A DNA stretch of 64,000 nt from Sclerodactyla briareus (GCA_026419785.1 JAODTK010000810.1:62001-126000); one strand, 5' to 3'. Counted from the stretch's first letter, positions 35,718 to 48,243 are shown. Made by a program: numbers and translations. Notes: generated from the sequence alone by a model not told the origin.

Positions 35718-36330
35718 TCGTTTTGTCTCGCCTGAACCTTTGTTCAAGGAGAGACATAGTGGTCACTTTGTTGTGTGTGTGTGTCTGTCTGTCTGTCTGT
35801 CTGTCCTGGTCCGGAGTGCGGTTCGATATCTCCTGAACGTTAAAGCTGTCATGCTGAAAACCGTTTTGTGGAGATGTACGGTGAAGAGTTGTCGATGTGC
35901 ACTTTTCTTCCCAAAAGATCATACTCATTTGCATTAATTTGCATATTTATTGGAAATTGGCCCGGAAGCTTGGGCACACGATTCTCTGGTCTGTATTCTC
36001 TTGGTGATGCTGTTTAGAATATGATAACAACTAGGAGTGTACCCGAAAAGGAGTAGATTTGCAGATATATGCTAATAAGTTAGTCTAATTTGCAAATCTT
36101 TGGATTTGCTAAAAGTTTGTTGGATTGACGAAACTCGATGGAGATGACTTAGGTATAGTCCCAATAAATTTTACAGTAGGGACAAGGTCATGATCATGTC
36201 AAGCGAAGGAGTACAGGTTTGTGGAAAGTTCTACGATTACCTAAATTTTGCAAATTCTTAGAATCCTTACACACCAAGGCAATCCTTACACATCCAAGTT
36301 TCAAGAAGATTTTTAAGACAAACTTTGAGA
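35718..36330 (+). repeat. Hairpin-headed (TG)n/(CTGT)n dispersed repeat, copy 3
   Basis: The head cgttttgtctcgcctgaacc with gttcaaggagagacatag and tggtcacttt matches 15,555-15,610. It is followed by TG units and CTGT units (35,774-35,804). The body ends at the inner edge of arm B with aaattatgcaaattag-type phrases. Confidence 0.65.
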
Positions 36331-39300
36331 TTCCGCATAAATTATGCAAATTAGTCCGTTGTATGTGTACCTCGGTCACGACCCATGCGGCCTATGTGTT
36401 ACCTTTTGTGTGCGGTCACTGTTAGTATACACGTCCGTGGAATTGAACAGCGCTTACGACTTGCAGACGACAGCCCCAGCACGCGGTAGTATGTAGTTGT
36501 GAATGGCACAGACCAGGTCTCATGACATATTCGCGGAGTAACAATTGTACGCAATACGCAAACGATTGGTAATATCTAAGCCTGAGGTATGTATAGATAG
36601 TGAACGATTGAAAAAATAAATCACTTGTCGGATTTATTTTGAAGGAAGCGCATTAAAATACAAAACCGATCATCCACTATCTACATGATTAGTCGTCCGG
36701 ATGAGCGGTTTAGAAAAAAAATATCCCCATCATACCTCACGGGCCACTTACAATCATGATTAGACCATCTACTGAAATCAACGAATAGGTGCATACTAAC
36801 AGTAACAGGGAGCGGGACAATTGCACGTGAGTTGAGCACAGTTTCAAAACTTGATGTTATTCGATGTATTTGTACTTCACATGTCGGTTCAAATTGCCCA
36901 AAGATCGAACCATGGTATAAAACTAGCTGATTATTATATACGAACAACTAATGAAACATGTACCTATTGTGAGACTTATCTTAATTTACTTACTGTTGAC
37001 TTACTCTTGGATGTGTTTTTTTTCCTGGGAGTATATTCATTAGGACCTTTAGGTCAATTAGTCGAGGAATAATTTCTCCTATGAATACACATAATGTCGT
37101 AGCTAACAATCGGTGCTCCTAGGATTTTCCTATATTCATGGCCAATGTTCATGCAACAAATTGCTTCAAACTAGCACAGGTGAGAAGAGGGGAATGAGGA
37201 TACCCCTCAGCGCGGTTTTTTTTTTTTTTTTTTTTTTTACAAATTCGGAGTTCTAGAATGTTTCACTTGTGAGATATTTCCATGTCCTTTTGAGAAATTC
37301 CAATGAATCACGGGGGAACGATGCGTAAGCCACCATAGAACCTCCACAGTAAATGTTGCATTTTGCGCAGACATCCTATAAATGGATGAAATTATCCTCT
37401 CATAGATTTGGAGCGAATTTGTAGGCTTTGATCCGGATTGCATTTAGTGTCAGTACAAGATTTCGAATGTACATGTGTTATGCTGACTTCGTATTATAGG
37501 GGAGTTGCGGTTCCCCCTAAAAAGACAATTTGCAATACGATTGTGCCTTATCGGTACACTGAATCGTTGACAATGGGTCTGGGTTTTCTGCTGTCATAAT
37601 GTGATGATAGTGAAAACTATCAAACGTCCAGTCAAATTTACATGACCATTTGGCATTTAAAAGTCAAGTATTTCATGTATGAAATTGGGCTCAAAACAGG
37701 TGGGGAGGACTGCCGGGAATGTCTCCACTGTTTACAATGCTTCAGATTTACTTCAGATTAGCAAATTTTGATGATGTGCCATACCCTCCCTCCCCACACG
37801 CACAACACCTTTGAGATGATTGTGACGCTAATGGACTATGGACCCATTTTAATAAAATATGAAACATTTATGACATTTGCGTCTAATAGATGCATCCATA
37901 AATGTACCGTTCATTTCAAAACTCGATAGACTGAATTTTAGTGCATTCTAGTACCAAACCGATGAAAATGGCAGGAATATGGGAATACAATGTGGGATTT
38001 TATTTGACGATGATAATAATTCAATGATACATCGTCCTCTGTCTGGGATAGTGACTATATGCATTCTTGCACAGACAGTTTATACCTATTTCTGCGTGCG
38101 TATAGAATCGTTTGCGCTAGGTTTGCTTCCTGAAGGTTTATGGATTTTTAGTTATTTAATTTACATAATTTACAGTATATCCATCAAATAATGACGAATG
38201 TTCATCTCTGTGGTTTTCAAATGAATCTCCGATTCTGCATACGTCACTAATCGTGTTTAAAAATTGTGGCGGAGTGAAGAGTATCTTCACACCTTAATAT
38301 ACGCCACAATAATTTCAATGCCTCACAACTGCAAACTGGTATATAAAGAATGATTTTCTTCTTTCCAAATAACACGATTCGATAGATGAAACAACTGTAT
38401 TCTAGGATCGCTAATTTTTTCGAAGCAGCGAAACCATTGACCCGCATTTACTCGAAACTGACCTTTACCACATCCGACGCTACACCAATCTGGATACGAA
38501 CTACTCGTCTTGTAGATTTTGTCGAATTGAGCTTATAAACTGATGATAACTAGAGTGTGACAATCTTTAGGCTGACAATTGTATATATTTTTACATTCCA
38601 TGGGTTGCGAAAGTTCCACGATTCGTTCATACAATGAAGTTGCAATTATGTTAATTCTGCGATTCGTTCATACTAATGAAGTTGCAATTATGTTAATTTA
38701 CTTTCCATTACAGATCTTTTATTAAGGAATATATTATGCTGCAGCTCACAAATTTTGAAAGTGTTTTGTTTCTTTTTTGCATACCCTCTGGCAGTACATT
38801 ATACCATACGTTTTGATGGAGTTAAAGCAAGAGACCAATGGTGCTGCGCTCAAACCGTATAAATGTACCAAAATGTAGCCTATTGTGCTCCTTTACCAAA
38901 TATGGGCCAAAATGACAATTTCACACGAAAAATGGCCTCATTGGACCTCTAATGATCTTTGACCTTGACCATTGCCTATTGTGCTTCTTCACAAATGGTA
39001 GGCCAAAATGACAGTTTCCCCACAATGGCTTATTGGACCCTTCGGCCACAGATCAATAGACATTGCACCTATGTTTGGTCAACATTCATAAAAAAAAAAA
39101 AAAAAAAAAATATGGCCAATCGGGGGTGATTTCACACAATGGGTGATGGTGCCCTTTTAAAGACTTTCGAACTCGGCTTTGACTTTGCCAGGTCAGAGAT
39201 GTCCTAGCAGTCAATGAACATTGTACTCACTTTGGGGTACCATCTATCAACGAATGACCAATCGGGTTCCACAAAGGCAATTTTCACACAATAGCTGATG

Positions 39301-39390
39301 GTGCCCCTTAACGACCTTTGACCTTACTTAACATGAACGAAGATGTCCCGGCAATCAATGAACTCAATATAACTTTCCATCCAAGAATGT
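36331..39390 (-). repeat. Large inverted repeat, arm B
   Basis: Reverse complement of arm A (24,550-27,343), collinear throughout. It is longer than A because of an insertion of about 550 bp at 37,112-37,662 and an A20 tract at 39,090-39,109. The outer end stops within about 10 bp of the left end of the LTR retrotransposon (39,401). The homology therefore ends because that element, or the rearrangement that brought it, interrupts it. Weak ORFs in the two arms share blocks such as ILEYSCF but are not conserved in frame. Confidence 0.9.
37112..37662 (-). mobile_element. Insertion present only in arm B, with poly-A
   Basis: Arm A has nothing between the positions matching 37,112 and 37,662, so A shows the empty site. 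Read on the minus strand the extra DNA ends in a run of about 22 A (37,217-37,238 as T), followed by about 100 bp. The 68-aa ORF at 37,237-37,443 shows no known motif. A poly-A tract hints at retroposition, but the tail is not at the boundary, so the mechanism is open. Confidence 0.5.
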
Positions 39391-39400
39391 ATGTAAAAAA

Positions 39401-41317
39401 TGTATAACTTGGGTAAATTTCCTGTTTTCTCATTGTCAAAAATATATCTCGCTACACAAAATATGATTCTGAGATTGCAAATTCAATATATATTCCCCAT
39501 TGAAAGATTCCGGTTGCTGAAATGTCAATAATTTAATTATAGTACAATATATCGATTATATGGCAACTTGGTGGAACGATTCCGGCACACCAGAATATAT
39601 ATGGCAACGGAGACGTCACTAAACGACCAGGCCGAAAAATCTCCTGTTTTCTCATTGTCAAAATATGTCCAAAAATATATCTCGCTACACAAAATATGAT
39701 TCTGAGATTGCAATTCAATATATATTCCCCATTGAAAGATTCCGGTTGCTGAAATGTCAATAATTTAATTATAGTACAATATATCGATTATATGGCAACT
39801 TGGTGGAACGAAAACCGCACACCAAATATATATGGCAACGGAGACGTCACTACACGACACAGGCCCGAAGTGCGTCACGCCCAAACGACAACCAGCCTAA
39901 GCGGAGAATAAAAGACGACGAAGCGGGATGGTCCCGACTCGTAGTCATGAGACGACTCCATCCCCACCACGTCTCATCGATATACTGGGAAGTAAATTAA
40001 CCCACGTCGCCGAATATATTCCCTAGATGGGTGTCCGACCTAACAACCTAACCCTTATACGGTGATGATTCAGCCGCCGCCGCGGAAACGCGGCTACCAT
40101 GCTTATGATTCCATCTCTGGGCCCTCTGGTTTGCTCCTAAACGCTACCAGACAACACTTCAACTATGAACACTGTCTCCCGCCAATTCGCCGACCAAATG
40201 TGGAAACTCAAATCCCCGCCAGGAAATGATATATTTTCCACCAAGTAGCGTTCTCACGAACCCACAATCGGGACCGCCAACAATAACCTCTTGAACACAA
40301 CAATTATAATATAACACAAATTTAACTGTATCGGGATTAAATATATATCCAGATTCCCACCTCGACAGCGCAATTATTAACATACACTGCCTCTCAAAAA
40401 CGTCAAAATTACGAATACAATCACCGAAGCAACATCTACAAAATATTCCAAAAGCCTATACAGGGTGGCTACTTCAACGACGCATAGGAGCGCCAGTATT
40501 GCCTCACACTACAACTTCACCAACCAGTCCGCCCTTCTATGTCTCCACAATACGTTTTAAACATAAAAGGACCCCGAACCCAACTACAATAGAACATAGC
40601 AGCCTTTACCCAATGAACGAAAATTGGACAACTTCAACAAATGAGGTCTGCGTCACACTGCGTCACTGGCCTGCCGTGGACTAAATACTTAACAAGGTTG
40701 TACTCACAATATTCGGGAAGTTCCTGTACGACACAATACGATGGCGAGCGGACCTGCCGACTCCTCCAGCAGCTGCTAAAATATTGTGTGCCAGTCCCCG
40801 CCAAAATCGCGCACACAACCGAGGGACGACACACCATACAGGCGCTAACACTATTATTACACAGGTCTAAAAACACGTTTACCATTACCCCTCTGTAACG
40901 CATCAGCCGCAAACTCATTGCACGACTTGCAAAGAGATGTGTATAATAGCACGCATAACACTGTCTACCATTATAACGTTGATATATGATGATGTTTGGA
41001 AAATAACGTGCTCACACTGGGGACTGAATCGTAATAAAACGCTACAATACACTCCTCAGGCAAAAACCCAGTGCCTATTGCCCCACCTCTCCACATTCTC
41101 CAATGATTTTTTTTCCACAACCTTAATCCACGACAGACAATGCCTACTTAACCCAAGCTTACAATTGTAGGAAACCATGTCCACCCAGCATAAACAAAGC
41201 ACCCAACAGAGAATACTTACGGATGCCCCAAGAATTCACTTGCTGAAAACCTAACGTAATAAGAATGCCCTGGGAAACAAACCCCTATTCCCCCAATAAT
41301 GATGTTTCGGTGTGACA
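39401..41317 (-). repeat. 3' LTR of the gypsy element
   Basis: On the element's strand it starts TGTCACACCGAAACATCATT (41,317 down) and ends ...AAGTTATACA at 39,401, the usual TG...CA. It matches 46,586-48,237 along its whole length, with many indels. It is longer than the 5' LTR mainly because a segment of about 221 bp is doubled in tandem (39,421-39,637 and 39,642 to about 39,860), both copies opening cctgttttctcattgtca. Confidence 0.85.
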
Positions 41318-41335
41318 ATTAAACCCCCACCCAAG
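41318..41335 (-). promoter_or_regulatory. Polypurine tract
   Basis: Minus strand gcttgggtgggggtttaatt lies directly before the 3' LTR, where a polypurine tract primes plus-strand DNA synthesis. Position and composition fit; a few pyrimidines interrupt it. Confidence 0.6.
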
Positions 41336-41534
41336 CGTAAATGGCCAGCATTTACACTTCCTCTGCACAATCCGACGTTACCAGATACTCCTAACTCTCA
41401 AGTAGTCTGCACGCTACATTACAACTCCTTTGAGTAAAACCCCAAGACTAAATCGATACGGCTGCAAACGAAGTCCCAGCGCATAATTCTTCCGTTCGCC
41501 CCTCCGATTTCTCAGCAAAGCGAGAGGGTTATGA

Positions 41535-42870
41535 TCAGTCTCGATCACAAACTGTCTCCATATAAGTGTGACCTGAACTTTTGGACCGCCATACTATTGC
41601 TAGCCTCCTTCTCATCACAGCATAGTTTTCTGGCAGCTTCTTATTTTTTTTCTCGCACGACGCCTTCGAACTTTCGTTACCCATAAACTCCTGCAGCAGT
41701 ACCGCTCCAAGGCCCTCGTCCGGCATCCGTCTCAGAACAAACTCCCGTTGTCTCAGGAAGTCCTGAGAATCGGTGATTGGATAGCTTTTACTTCAATGTC
41801 TGGAAGATGAACTTTCCTTCGCCGTATCCCATACAACCTTATTTGGCTGACCCTTCCTTGATACTAATCATTAGAGGTGCTGAAATGACGCAAAATTCCT
41901 GAACGAATCGCCTATATAGCCAGCTAGGCCTAAAAACGAACGAAGTTCTGTCTTTTTCGTCACATGACGTTCCGCCTTGCTCCTTGCATCGAGCTTGTCC
42001 ATCTTCGGCCTTAAGAGTCCCTCTTCCTAAGGGGGGCCTAGAATTCCACTTTGCGTAGCCTACGAAGCCCTTAGACGGGGCGCGCCGTCAATTCCGCGCT
42101 ACGCAGTCCCGACCAAATACTTCTCCTCAGAACAAGACGTTGTTGCGTTCCCACGGTCTAGTTGGATGAGAATGGTCGTCCACATAGTTATGTACATCCC
42201 AGTCCCCTAAGGACTTTAACGCATCAACCTGCTGAAGGTGGCAGTCGCGTTTACGAGCCCAAATGGCATCCGATTAAACTCGAATAACCCACCATAAGTA
42301 GCAAAGCAGTCAAATGCCTGCTTGGTTCGGCTAAAGGAACCTGCCAATAACCCTTTGACAAGTCTAACTTCGTTAAAGTTGTCATGATGCCAATTGCGGC
42401 GGAAAATATCATCGATATCTGGGTATGGCTGCGAGCGTTCGAAAACTTGACTTGATTTATTTTTTTTGAGATCAACACAGGCGTTTTTCCGTCAGCTTTT
42501 TTGGTTACTGCACGCAAAGGACTAGAATACGGATTTTTACTCGGGTAAATTATGCCATGTCTCGCATTGCACTCTAACCGCCTCTACCGTCCTTTTGATG
42601 ATCTCTCGCCCCTAATGGCGTGCGGGATTGGATATGGCCTAGTCCTTACCGGTTGATCACTTGTAGCGTTATCACGTGCTGCTTCTTCCCGATTCGTAAC
42701 AGCCAGGAATATCGTGGAGGTATGTCCTTGAACTCATTTAAGTACGTCTTCACTTCTCGGGCCTGATCATCATCTAGTTGAGAACTGACACAAGACGTCC
42801 CTACAAACCGTTCCTTCTGCTTACATGGGGAATACTGCAATAAATCTTGAGCAGACGATCCCAACCACTC
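41535..42870 (-). pseudogene. Reverse transcriptase and RNase H of the gypsy element
   Basis: From high to low coordinates: a linker with DQAREVKTYLNEFKDI and a DIPG block (about 42,770-42,690) that precedes RT in this clade. Then RT with KLDLSKGYWQVPL near 42,390-42,350 and the catalytic YVDD at 42,186-42,175. Next are blocks RSFLGLAGY and PNKVVW, then RNase H with DEGLGAVLLQEF near 41,720 and LAIVWR near 41,600. Several stops and frame changes lie between the blocks. RT copies the element RNA into DNA and RNase H removes the RNA strand. The catalytic aspartates remain recognisable, but the polyprotein cannot be made intact. Confidence 0.85.
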
Positions 42871-42999
42871 TAACGTTGATTCTCCTCATTAACGGAGGTA
42901 CATGCCACGGAATAGGCGCCCCTGATCAGCAATCAGTGCTGCACTAGTTGCCCGGAACCTCCTGTCTGGGGTACTTGTAGGAGTATGTGATACTTGCAA

Positions 43000-44110
43000 A
43001 TGTCTTCACTCTAGTACCAGGCTACCTGACTTTCATCCGTTAACCTTAATCCCACTACGGAGAACGGACCTTTTAAATGCATCAACATTTTGTTGTCACT
43101 GGTAGTCGCAGAATTAAAACTTCGTCGTCCTGGGTTTGAATGACCTTTTCCCTAGTCTTAACGATGGTATTAAGTAACCTTGTACTATCACGTGATCTCG
43201 TCCTCGCGCCAGTTGACTCTGAGCAAGAGTGCACGTCTGTTCGAGTCAATCTTGCAGATCCAACACGTCCTGATTACACTTGCTTTCCCCCTGAGTGGGG
43301 CTTGGCCCGTCCACAGCTCCTTCAGGATGGTCATCGGCCCTCTTACAGTACGCCCATAAAGCAACTCGAACGGGGAGAAACCCGTACTGTCCTGGGGTAA
43401 CTTCCTGTATGCAACAGAAGTGGTTTAACAATAACGATCCCAATTTTTCGGCCTCTCTCGCACATTTTGCGGAGGAGCTTTTTTCAAGGTTTCATTGAAC
43501 CGCTCCACGAGGCCATAACACATAGCAATGGTAGGGGGTAGTGGTTAACCTGCGAATGGAAATCAATCGTGCAACCACCTTCATTATCCCCGATACAAAT
43601 TGCTACCCAGATCTGTCAAAATTTCCTTAGTAAAGCCTACCCTGGAATAAAGTAATTAGAAACCTTCTGCACGGTCGGAGCCTCAATATTTCTCAACGGA
43701 ATACTCTGGATACCTGTGCTTAGTCCAACCAAGACTAGATGTACTTATATCCCTTGTGGTGGTAGGGTGAATGTGCCCCACCACGTCGCACAGCTACTCG
43801 CTGGGAAGGTTCCTCAATGATCGAAATTGTCCCAGCGGACCTTTCGTCACTCCTGCCTTTCGGCACGGTCCTCTGCACTTATCACACGATGGACAAATCG
43901 CGTGACGTCTTCATAGTCCAGGCCATGTAAACATGTCATGATTTGTCCTTGGTTTTTTTTGGACCAAGTGACCACCCAAAATGGACTCGTGTCCAACCTC
44001 ATTACCAGAACCCTCAGTTCCTGGGGAACCACTAACTTGGTGGACAATGTTCTCCAAAATCTACATTTTCGGGTGACTAAACTCTCTATACAGGACACCG
44101 TCACTTTCAC
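43000..44110 (-). pseudogene. Integrase of the gypsy element, upstream of RT
   Basis: The zinc-binding region is at 44,060-43,870: LVVPQELRVLVMRL, then SILGGHL with KK, and CPSCDKC in an adjacent frame, which together make the H2C2 set. The catalytic core is damaged; its end is clear at about 43,400-43,290 as GFSPFELLYGRTVRGPMTIL, a strongly diagnostic gypsy integrase block, followed by ELWTGQAP. Frame changes separate the parts. The key point is position: this lies 5' of RT on the coding strand. Confidence 0.85.
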
Positions 44111-44138
44111 ATCTTATAGTTAGAGCCCCGGACCTTGC

Positions 44139-44420
44139 TCACTTTCTGAGATTCAATTTGGCTAACTCAAAGAGCTTCTTGATCTTGGTCTCCAAGTGCT
44201 TCGCTCGCATTCCTGGCGAGATACTGCTACTCCAAGACGGTGAGACGTTAAGGTTGTTCGCGCGGCTTACTAGCCTGACACCACCTACAACCCGACTGTG
44301 CGGGTGTACTGTGGCAGCCGTTCTCACCTTGTTCGTTACTAGCTCAATCCAGACCCCATGCATGACCCAATTGGGATCTAACGGGCCACGAGCACCAACG
44401 ATGTTCCCTATCATCAGGTC
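44139..44420 (-). pseudogene. Protease region and linker of the gypsy element
   Basis: Contains DLMIGNIVGARGPLDPNW near 44,420-44,370. A YD.IIGN.PGAR block marks the end of the aspartic protease in related metazoan elements, just before integrase. A TPYFVGR block in the next frame upstream (about 44,470) supports this. The D(T/S)G catalytic triad is not clearly preserved. Confidence 0.6.
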
Positions 44421-44439
44421 GTAACCTGTTGTTCATGCA

Positions 44440-46560
44440 TAATGCCTGGTCTGCCTACAAAATAGGGAGTATCCACATTACTGACGCAATCCGGAATTGA
44501 CGTAGAGTGCATCTACTCCAGAATACATCCTCATCTCGCCTGTAAACTCTTCAGGCTTGACAAGCAATGTTTTCCACCACTACGCTGCTACAACAAGTCC
44601 CCTAGTTACCTGACCTCACTTAGTCCCTACCTAACCCTGATTGCCACGGGCATGGTCGCGCCCTCCTTGCTACTACCACACGCAACGGTCAACACAGTAC
44701 CATTATGGCCACAGTTCAAAGTCCACATTAACCTCTGTTTTTGGCCTCCTCAAAATGCAAATTCTGCGGTCATAAAGGCATGCGCCAATTCAGGGTTATC
44801 GTCCTATGCATACCTCTCATCGACAACGCAGTGACAAGTATGTTGTCCTCATCTAGCAGGGCTGCCAACCTGGCATTTTAGTACAGGTCCCCATTGCCAG
44901 CAATGACTTGGCGGTTGCCAAATAAAAGCAAGAGAACTATACCTGCGCGTCCTCTTTCTTTAACCCTTCTACCTCACGCTTGGTATCACTTCGAACATTT
45001 CTGTGACCCCTTTTGGCCTTTTGAGCATTGTTTCCCCGCTTGCCAACATTTTTTCCAACCACCGTTGCGATTATGTACTGATTCTGCAAGCTTAACCATG
45101 GCTGTAAGAGATTGTGGTCTCTCTCCTTTAAATAAGTTCTAATGGCTCCACGCCAAAACAAGTCATAAACTGCTCTCTTAGATAGAGATCCTTCAAACCC
45201 CCCATCGTGTAACCTTTGAACAGCTCTAGCCACGACCCAATATTTTGGAAGTCCTATCAGTAGAACCTCGCACCTGTTCAATCACCCTCGTTGGGACGAC
45301 TATATTCTAAATTCCTGTCTAAACCCTTCTGGTAGACAAACAGTACGCCTTCAGGACAGTGGCGCGGTTTGTTTAAGAAACTTTCTCATAGTCTAGTGCG
45401 TACTCGGGTAAATTTGCATATTCACAAAGCTCTTTGGCCCTGGTATAGGCCTGCCAAGTTCACAGCCCAATCATCTTCCTCACTCCAACCTTGTGGACTT
45501 GGCATACCTCTCAAACAGATTAATGTCCGCGGCAATATCATCTTTGACTCGTCAACGCGGGGAGTCTCGAATGACCTAGCGCCCCTAGGTGCGCATCTCC
45601 CATGGCCCGTCTTGCTTTCTTCCAACTTCACCGGATCTGCAACTCCTTAGCTTGAAATCGTGCTCTGCCTCTAATCTTCTGAATTCAGCTTCCGCCTAAT
45701 TTCTTCGCTTCATTCTCGTCTCCAAACGCTTCAATTCCTGCTCGCGTTCTTCTCTTTTTAGGCAGCCAGTTCCGGTCCTCTGACTTCTTCCCTTTCCTCA
45801 TCTTTTAGCACCTTACCCTTTCCTTCTCTTCAAACACCAAACGTCTTCAATTCCCTCCCCTGACTCCTAGTTGCACACCCACTTCATGAACTCAACTAGT
45901 CCTTTGCGGACAGCCATTCTGACAGAGACCAATGGAAATGCAGAGATACGCGCACCCAAGAAGCACTAAAAGCTAATACTCGCAGAACATCAATGAAACA
46001 AAACACATCTCTTGGGCAGGGCAAGAAATTTACGGACTTACGGATCCCGAGAGATCTGGTCAACCGCCCAAGCGCACAGAAAAATCTTGAACCCCGTAGA
46101 TGCTGGCCAACACCCAAGCGCATGAACCTAGCGCAGATCCCCACCGGAGTGCCGTCGTCCCCTGAAAAACAATGGAGAGTAAACAGCATTACACAACTTA
46201 TCAAAAAAATGTGTATAACCCTACCTAAAAGCAAACGAAAGCCTCTCTCAGTTTGTAACAATCGTCATACTATGGTTTTCCCGAACATGCCCCCATTTAT
46301 ATTGTCACTAGGAAACCCGGAAACATAGGATGTTACCGATGGCTCACAAAGTACGATTAAAGCAGAATGGGTTTTCTTAATCTCTACACATATATTTTTT
46401 TGCTGCACTTGCCACGGTGTTCAAAGGAACCAGACAACCGTAGAGCTCTACCATACTAAATAATCCCAAAAAAAAAAAAAAAAAAAAAAAAAACTAAAAG
46501 TTTAATTCCCTGTGTGGCACGTACTAAATTGGTGATAGTGAATACGTATTTGGCCAGAGT
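44440..46560 (-). pseudogene. Gag region of the gypsy element
   Basis: A capsid-like block is read by combining frames at about 45,580-45,430: SKDDI, then FERYAKS, then WAVNLAGL. This is the pattern of gypsy Gag capsids. A lysine- and cysteine-rich stretch near 45,060 (CWQAGKQC) may be the remnant of a nucleocapsid knuckle. No continuous frame survives. An A24 tract sits at 46,470-46,493 in the leader. I could not identify a primer-binding site next to the 5' LTR. Confidence 0.5.
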
Positions 46561-46585
46561 CATCCAATTCAATCCATACTCTAAA

Positions 46586-48237
46586 TATATAACTGGGGTA
46601 AATTCCTGTTTTCTCACTGTCAAATATGTCCCAAATATTCTCGCTACACAAAAGGTGATTCTGAGTATTGCAAATTTCAATAAGATTCCCCCCATTGAAA
46701 GATTCCGGTTGCTGAAATGTCAATAATTTCTAGTACAATATACCGTTATATGGCAACTTGGTGCCCGACTTCCGGCACACCACGAATGATATATGGCAAC
46801 GGAGACGTCACTAAACGACCAACGCCCGAAGTGCGGCCACGCCAAAACGACCCCAGCCCTAAGCGAGAGAAAAGACTACGAGCGTAAGATGGTCCGACTA
46901 CGTATCAGGAGAAAGACTCCAGCCAGCCACGTCCATCGATCTACTGACGTAACTTAACAAGTCAAAGAATATATTCCTAAAGGGGTGTTGACCTAATAAC
47001 CTAACCTTATACGGGAAATTCAGCCGCCGCCGGGAAACGCGGCTACCATGCTTATGCTTAAATGTTCCATATCTCCTCCTTTTGTACCGCTACCAACAAC
47101 ACTTAACTATGAAACACCTGTCTCCCGCCATTCCCGAACAACAATGCTGAAACTCAAATCCGCCATGTGGAAATTAATATTTCCTAACCAAGTAGCGTTC
47201 TCAGCACTCGCCCAATCGGGACCGCCCAGACGGCCACAATAACACTACTATTATACACAACCACGTTATAATAATAATAACCATTTAACTGTATCGTATA
47301 AAATATCCAGATTTCCAACTCGACACGGCAATTACTAACATACACTGCTCTCGAAACGTCAAAAGTCAGAAATACCTCAACCAAAGCAACATCTACAAAT
47401 ATACCAAAATCCTATACTGGGGTGGCTAGCATTCCACGACGCATATGATCGCCAAGTAATTGACTCCAACTACAACGTCCCCCGTCGCTCCTTTTATTCT
47501 CCACAATCTTTAAACCCGAAAGGACCCGAACCCAACTACAATAGAACATGCCCCCTTGTCCCCCAATGACGAAAAATTGAACAACAAAACTGGTCTGTGT
47601 CATTGCTGCCGTGGAATAAAATACGTAACAATGGTTGTACTCCAATATTCGGTTAATTTCAGGTAGACGACACATACGATGGCGAGCGGACCTGCCGACT
47701 CCTCCAGCAGCTGCTAAAGTATTGTGTGCCAGTCCCCGCCACATCGGCACACCTGGGACGACACTAAAGCTACCAATCATTATTATCACAGGTCTAAAAA
47801 CACGTTACCAGGACCCTCTGGAACGCAGAACCGCAAACGTCGTGGCACCTTGCAAAAGAGATGTGTATAATGTAGCCCATAACACTGTCTACCATTATAA
47901 AGTTGATATATGATGAGTTTGGAAAATAACGTGCTCACACTGGGGACTGAAGTCGTAATAACACGCTACATACCACCCCAGCACAAACCCAGTGCCTATT
48001 GCCCCACGCATCTCCACATTCCCAATGACCTTTGATCCAGCACCTTAATCCACGACAGCCAATGTCTACTTAAACCCAAGCTTATTGATAGGGAAAACAT
48101 GTCCACCCAGCTTAACAAAGCACCCAACAAAGAATACTTACGGATGCCCATAGAATTCACTTGTTGGAAACCTAACGTAATAAGGATGCCCTGGGGAAAC
48201 CTATTTTTAACCCAATAAATGATGTTTCGGTGTGACA
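46586..48237 (-). repeat. 5' LTR of the gypsy element
   Basis: About 1.65 kb, collinear with 39,401-41,317. The outer end is intact (TGTCACACCG on the minus strand, 48,237 down). The inner end reads TATAACT where the other copy has TGTATAACT, so the terminal CA on the element strand is lost. Divergence between the two LTRs is heavy, mainly small indels, indicating an old insertion or poor sequence. Confidence 0.85.
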
Positions 48238-48243
48238 ATGACA

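Larger units (their letters stand above)
39401..48237 (-). mobile_element. Ty3/gypsy LTR retrotransposon, Gmr1-like order (decayed)
   Basis: An 8.84 kb element, transcribed on the minus strand. Two long terminal repeats (39,401-41,317 and 46,586-48,237) bracket 5.3 kb that reads Gag, protease, integrase, reverse transcriptase, RNase H from high to low coordinates. In canonical Ty3/gypsy elements integrase follows RNase H. Here it precedes RT, the order described for Gmr1-like elements of deuterostomes. A purine-rich tract (gggtgggggtttaatt, minus strand) abuts the 3' LTR start. All domains carry stops and frameshifts. I could not find a target-site duplication: the outer flanks are aaaaa and atgac. 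A rearrangement or partial deletion at one side is therefore likely. Confidence 0.85.
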
